NCBI RefSeq assembly: GCF_013113715.1
Contig: NZ_CP053344.1
Coordinates: 2,480,001 to 2,544,000, forward strand
DNA length: 64,000 nucleotides
Direction of reading: 5' to 3'
From: Herbiconiux sp. SALV-R1
Lineage (GTDB): Bacteria > Actinomycetota > Actinomycetes > Actinomycetales > Microbacteriaceae
The position numbers and the translations under genes were made by a program. Below are positions 61,775 to 64,000 of this stretch, piece by piece (within the stretch, counting starts at the first letter, position 1; every line of letters begins with the position of its first letter). The notes under the pieces are model-generated. The model searched no databases, was not told the DNA's origin, and saw nothing but the letters and a program-made list of their open reading frames with translations.

Positions 61775-63469
61775 CTACCCGGTGATGGCGCCGACAGCGG
61801 CGGAGTGCACCAGTTTGGAGTACTTCGCGAGAACGCCTCGGGTGTAGCGCGGAGGGAGGGGCGCCCAGCCTTCTCGGCGGGCTGCCAGCTCAGCGGGATC
61901 GACAAGTAGGTCGAGCGAGCGAGCGGCGATATCGACCCGTATCAGATCACCATCGCGCACGAAGGCGATCGGACCTGCGTCGACCGCTTCGGGTGCTATG
62001 TGGCCGATGCACAGGCCGGTTGTGCCGCCTGAGAATCTGCCGTCGGTCAATAGTAGTACATCCTTGCCGAGCCCGGCGCCCTTGATGGCGGCGGTGATGG
62101 CGAGCATCTCACGCATGCCGGGGCCGCCCTTCGGGCCCTCGTAGCGGATGACGACGACGTCGCCGGCGTTGATGCGGCCCTCGGTCAGCGCATCCATCGC
62201 CGCGCGCTCGCGCTCGAACACCCGCGCGGGGCCCTCGAACACGTCGGCGTCGAAGCCCGCCGACTTCACCACGGCGCCCTCGGGGGCGAACGAGCCCTGG
62301 AGGATCGTGAGACCACCCGACTTGTGGATGGGGTTGGTGAGGGGGCGCAGCACCTCGCCGTCGAGCGGGGCGATGCTCATCTCGGCGAGGTTCTCCTCCA
62401 CCGTCTTGCCGGTGACCGTCATGGCGTCGCCGTGCAGCAGGCCCTCGTCGAGCAGCGCCTTCATGACGGCGGGAACGCCGCCGTGGCGGTCGACGTCGTT
62501 CATGACGAAGCGGCCGAAGGGCTTGAGGTCGCCGATGTGCGGCACCTTGTCGCCGATCTTGTTGAAGTCGGCGAGCGTGAGCTCGACCTCGGCCTCGTTG
62601 GCGATGGCCAGCAGGTGCAGCACGAGGTTGGTGGAGCCGCCGAACGCCATGCCGACGGCGATGGCGTTCTCGAGCGACTTCTTCGTGATGATGTCGCGCG
62701 CGGTGAGACCGAGGCGCAGCATGTTGACCACGGCCTCGCCCGAGCGGTGCGCGAAGTAGTCGCGGCGGCGGTCGGCGGCGGCGGGGCTCGCCGAGCCCGG
62801 GAGGCTCATGCCCATCGCCTCGGCGGCGCTCGCCATCGTGTTGGCGGTGTACATGCCACCGCACGAGCCCTCGCCCGGGGCGAAGGCGCACTCGATGCGG
62901 TGCGCGTCTTCCATCGACATGCGGCCGGCGCGCACGGCGCCGACGGCCTCGAAGGAGTCGATGATGGTGATGTCTTTCTCGGTGCCGTCGGAGAGCTTCA
63001 CCCAGCCCGGGGCGATCGAGCCGGCGTAGAGGAAGACGGAGGCGAGGTCGAGTCGGGCGGCGGCCATGAGCATGCCGGGCAGCGACTTGTCGCAGCCGGC
63101 CAGGAGCACCGAGCCGTCGAGGCGCTCGGCCATCATGACGGTCTCGACGGAGTCGGCGATGACCTCGCGGGAGACCAGTGAGAAGTGCATGCCCTCGTGG
63201 CCCATGGAGATGCCGTCGGAGACGGAGATGGTGCCGAACTGCAGCGGGTAGCCGCCCCCGGAGTGCACACCCTCCTTGCTGGCGCGCGCGAGGCGCTCGA
63301 GCGAGAGGTTGCAGGGGGTGATCTCGTTCCACGAGCTGGCGATGCCGATCTGCGGCTTCTCCCAGTCGCCGTCCCCCATGCCGACCCCGCGGAGCATTCC
63401 GCGCGAGGTGAGGGCTTCGATTCCGTCGGTGACGGTACGGCTCCGCGGTTTCATGTCTGTTTCGGGCAT
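61775..63469 (-). CDS. ilvD: Dihydroxy-acid dehydratase
   Basis: A 564-residue Fe-S dehydratase giving the 2-oxo acids that IlvE aminates. Cluster ligands: Cys in [15 protein letters not shown], Cys in [14 protein letters not shown], and a further Cys, ITPCNLSL, near residue 50. The C-terminal part has [20 protein letters not shown]. It is the first gene of the ilv series on this strand; about 113 bp separates it from the trehalose-phosphatase gene with no obvious attenuator. Confidence 0.96.
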   Translation of the reverse strand: MPETDMKPRSRTVTDGIEALTSRGMLRGVGMGDGDWEKPQIGIASSWNEITPCNLSLERLARASKEGVHSGGGYPLQFGTISVSDGISMGHEGMHFSLVSREVIADSVETVMMAERLDGSVLLAGCDKSLPGMLMAAARLDLASVFLYAGSIAPGWVKLSDGTEKDITIIDSFEAVGAVRAGRMSMEDAHRIECAFAPGEGSCGGMYTANTMASAAEAMGMSLPGSASPAAADRRRDYFAHRSGEAVVNMLRLGLTARDIITKKSLENAIAVGMAFGGSTNLVLHLLAIANEAEVELTLADFNKIGDKVPHIGDLKPFGRFVMNDVDRHGGVPAVMKALLDEGLLHGDAMTVTGKTVEENLAEMSIAPLDGEVLRPLTNPIHKSGGLTILQGSFAPEGAVVKSAGFDADVFEGPARVFERERAAMDALTEGRINAGDVVVIRYEGPKGGPGMREMLAITAAIKGAGLGKDVLLLTDGRFSGGTTGLCIGHIAPEAVDAGPIAFVRDGDLIRVDIAARSLDLLVDPAELAARREGWAPLPPRYTRGVLAKYSKLVHSAAVGAITG

Positions 63470-63582
63470 GTGACGAGTTTAGAGGCGCTGGCGCCCTGGT
63501 GATGCACGACGACGAATCTGTGGAGAGGCATCGCCCGCCGACGGGCTGTGCAGAACAGACGCGCTGCCCGCGGGTCCGGCAC

Positions 63583-64000
63583 TCAGCGCCCGGCGCGCAG
63601 CTCCGCGAGCCGCGCCAGCACCGCCGCCACCTCGGCGGGCCCGGCGACGCGATGCTCCGCGACGGTCTCCCCCGCCCCGCTCTTCAGCCCGAGGTCGCCG
63701 TCGCCGAGCGCCCGGAACCCGTCTTCGTCGGTGACGTCGTCTCCGGCGAACAGCACGGCGTCGGCGCCGACCAGCTCGCGCAGCCGTTCGACGGCGTCGC
63801 CCTTCGTGGTCGAGCGCACCGCGAACTCGATCACGTTCTTGCCGCGGCGCACCGTGAGTCCGTTCTTTTCGACGCCCGCGGCTTCGAGCGCGGCGCGTTC
63901 CGCCTCCGCGCTGTCGGCCTCGCCGGCAAGACGGGTGTGCAGCGCGAAGCCCGCGGGCTTCGTCTCGATCCAGGCGCCCTCGACCGGCTCGGCGACCGCG
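63583..64000 (-). CDS. otsB: Trehalose-phosphatase, 3' part (HAD family)
   Basis: The C-terminal 138 residues of a gene that starts beyond the right edge. The frame shows GAWIETKPAGFALHTRLAG, VRRGKNVIEFAV and the HAD acidic motif VLFAGDDVTDEDGFRALG, characteristic of OtsB. It removes phosphate from trehalose-6-phosphate. The nucleophile DxDGT motif lies outside the window. Whether it is fused to or next to otsA cannot be seen. Confidence 0.9.
   Translation of the reverse strand, partial: AVAEPVEGAWIETKPAGFALHTRLAGEADSAEAERAALEAAGVEKNGLTVRRGKNVIEFAVRSTTKGDAVERLRELVGADAVLFAGDDVTDEDGFRALGDGDLGLKSGAGETVAEHRVAGPAEVAAVLARLAELRAGR

Noticed and set aside
63470-63582. A leader or attenuator before ilvD
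   Set aside because: No run of Val, Leu or Ile codons and no clear alternative hairpins are visible in this short stretch.

Overview
This is a 64 kb stretch of a very GC-rich actinobacterial chromosome. Dense gene packing, ATGA/GTGA stop-start overlaps, frequent GTG starts, DtxR-type iron boxes and the many GGATGCG heptamers all fit the family Microbacteriaceae; that assignment is inferred, because the window has no rRNA or tRNA gene. I see no phage, IS element, CRISPR array or tRNA.

Layout. 1-8.8 kb: a partial YraQ-type permease, a dienelactone-hydrolase-like enzyme, a dNTP triphosphohydrolase, a LysR-type DNA-binding domain with no effector domain, a three-gene unit (Tat-exported dioxygenase lipoprotein, a 58-residue TatA-like protein, a membrane protein), an ABC-F ATPase and a membrane protein. 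8.8-19.8 kb: regulator/transporter and regulator/enzyme pairs (ArsR-MFS, TetR-SDR with two identical palindromes, LysR-MFS), a GNAT-CPBP protease fusion, and a four-copy 116-bp tandem repeat. 19.8-31.5 kb: a type VII secretion-like locus. It encodes two membrane-anchored proteins, a Ser/Thr kinase, a 1571-residue FHA-FtsK/SpoIIIE ATPase of EssC type, two small WXG100-size proteins, a 533-residue helical/hydrophobic protein resembling a secreted substrate, and two related accessory proteins. No EccB, EccD, EccE or mycosin gene is present.

31.5-39.5 kb: iron-siderophore uptake (two FecCD permeases, ATPase, binding lipoprotein, siderophore-interacting reductase). Three sequences matching the DtxR/IdeR box precede these genes. 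39.6-49 kb: two convergent zinc alcohol dehydrogenases, a DEDDh exonuclease, a DctA dicarboxylate carrier facing its probable CitA/CitB-type two-component system, and a DHA2 exporter facing a MarR regulator. Two copies of one roughly 81-bp palindromic element occur at 37.6 and 41.9 kb.

49-64 kb: branched-chain amino acid and serine synthesis, all on the minus strand, in two blocks: ilvD-ilvB-ilvN-ilvC and serA-leuB-ilvE plus a FAH-family gene. About 4.7 kb separates them. It holds a DoxX-like gene, two genes that appear to have lost their 5' ends at one head-to-head junction (an alpha/beta hydrolase and a MarR regulator), two small membrane proteins and a TetR-glycosyltransferase pair with a perfect palindrome between them. 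The window ends inside a trehalose-phosphatase gene.

The strongest candidate for an undescribed system is the type VII-like locus, where a kinase sits next to an ATPase carrying a phosphothreonine-binding FHA domain. Other notable items are the TatA-like gene beside a Tat substrate, the GNAT-protease fusion, the lysine-tailed LysR domain and the double-truncation junction near 54.9 kb.
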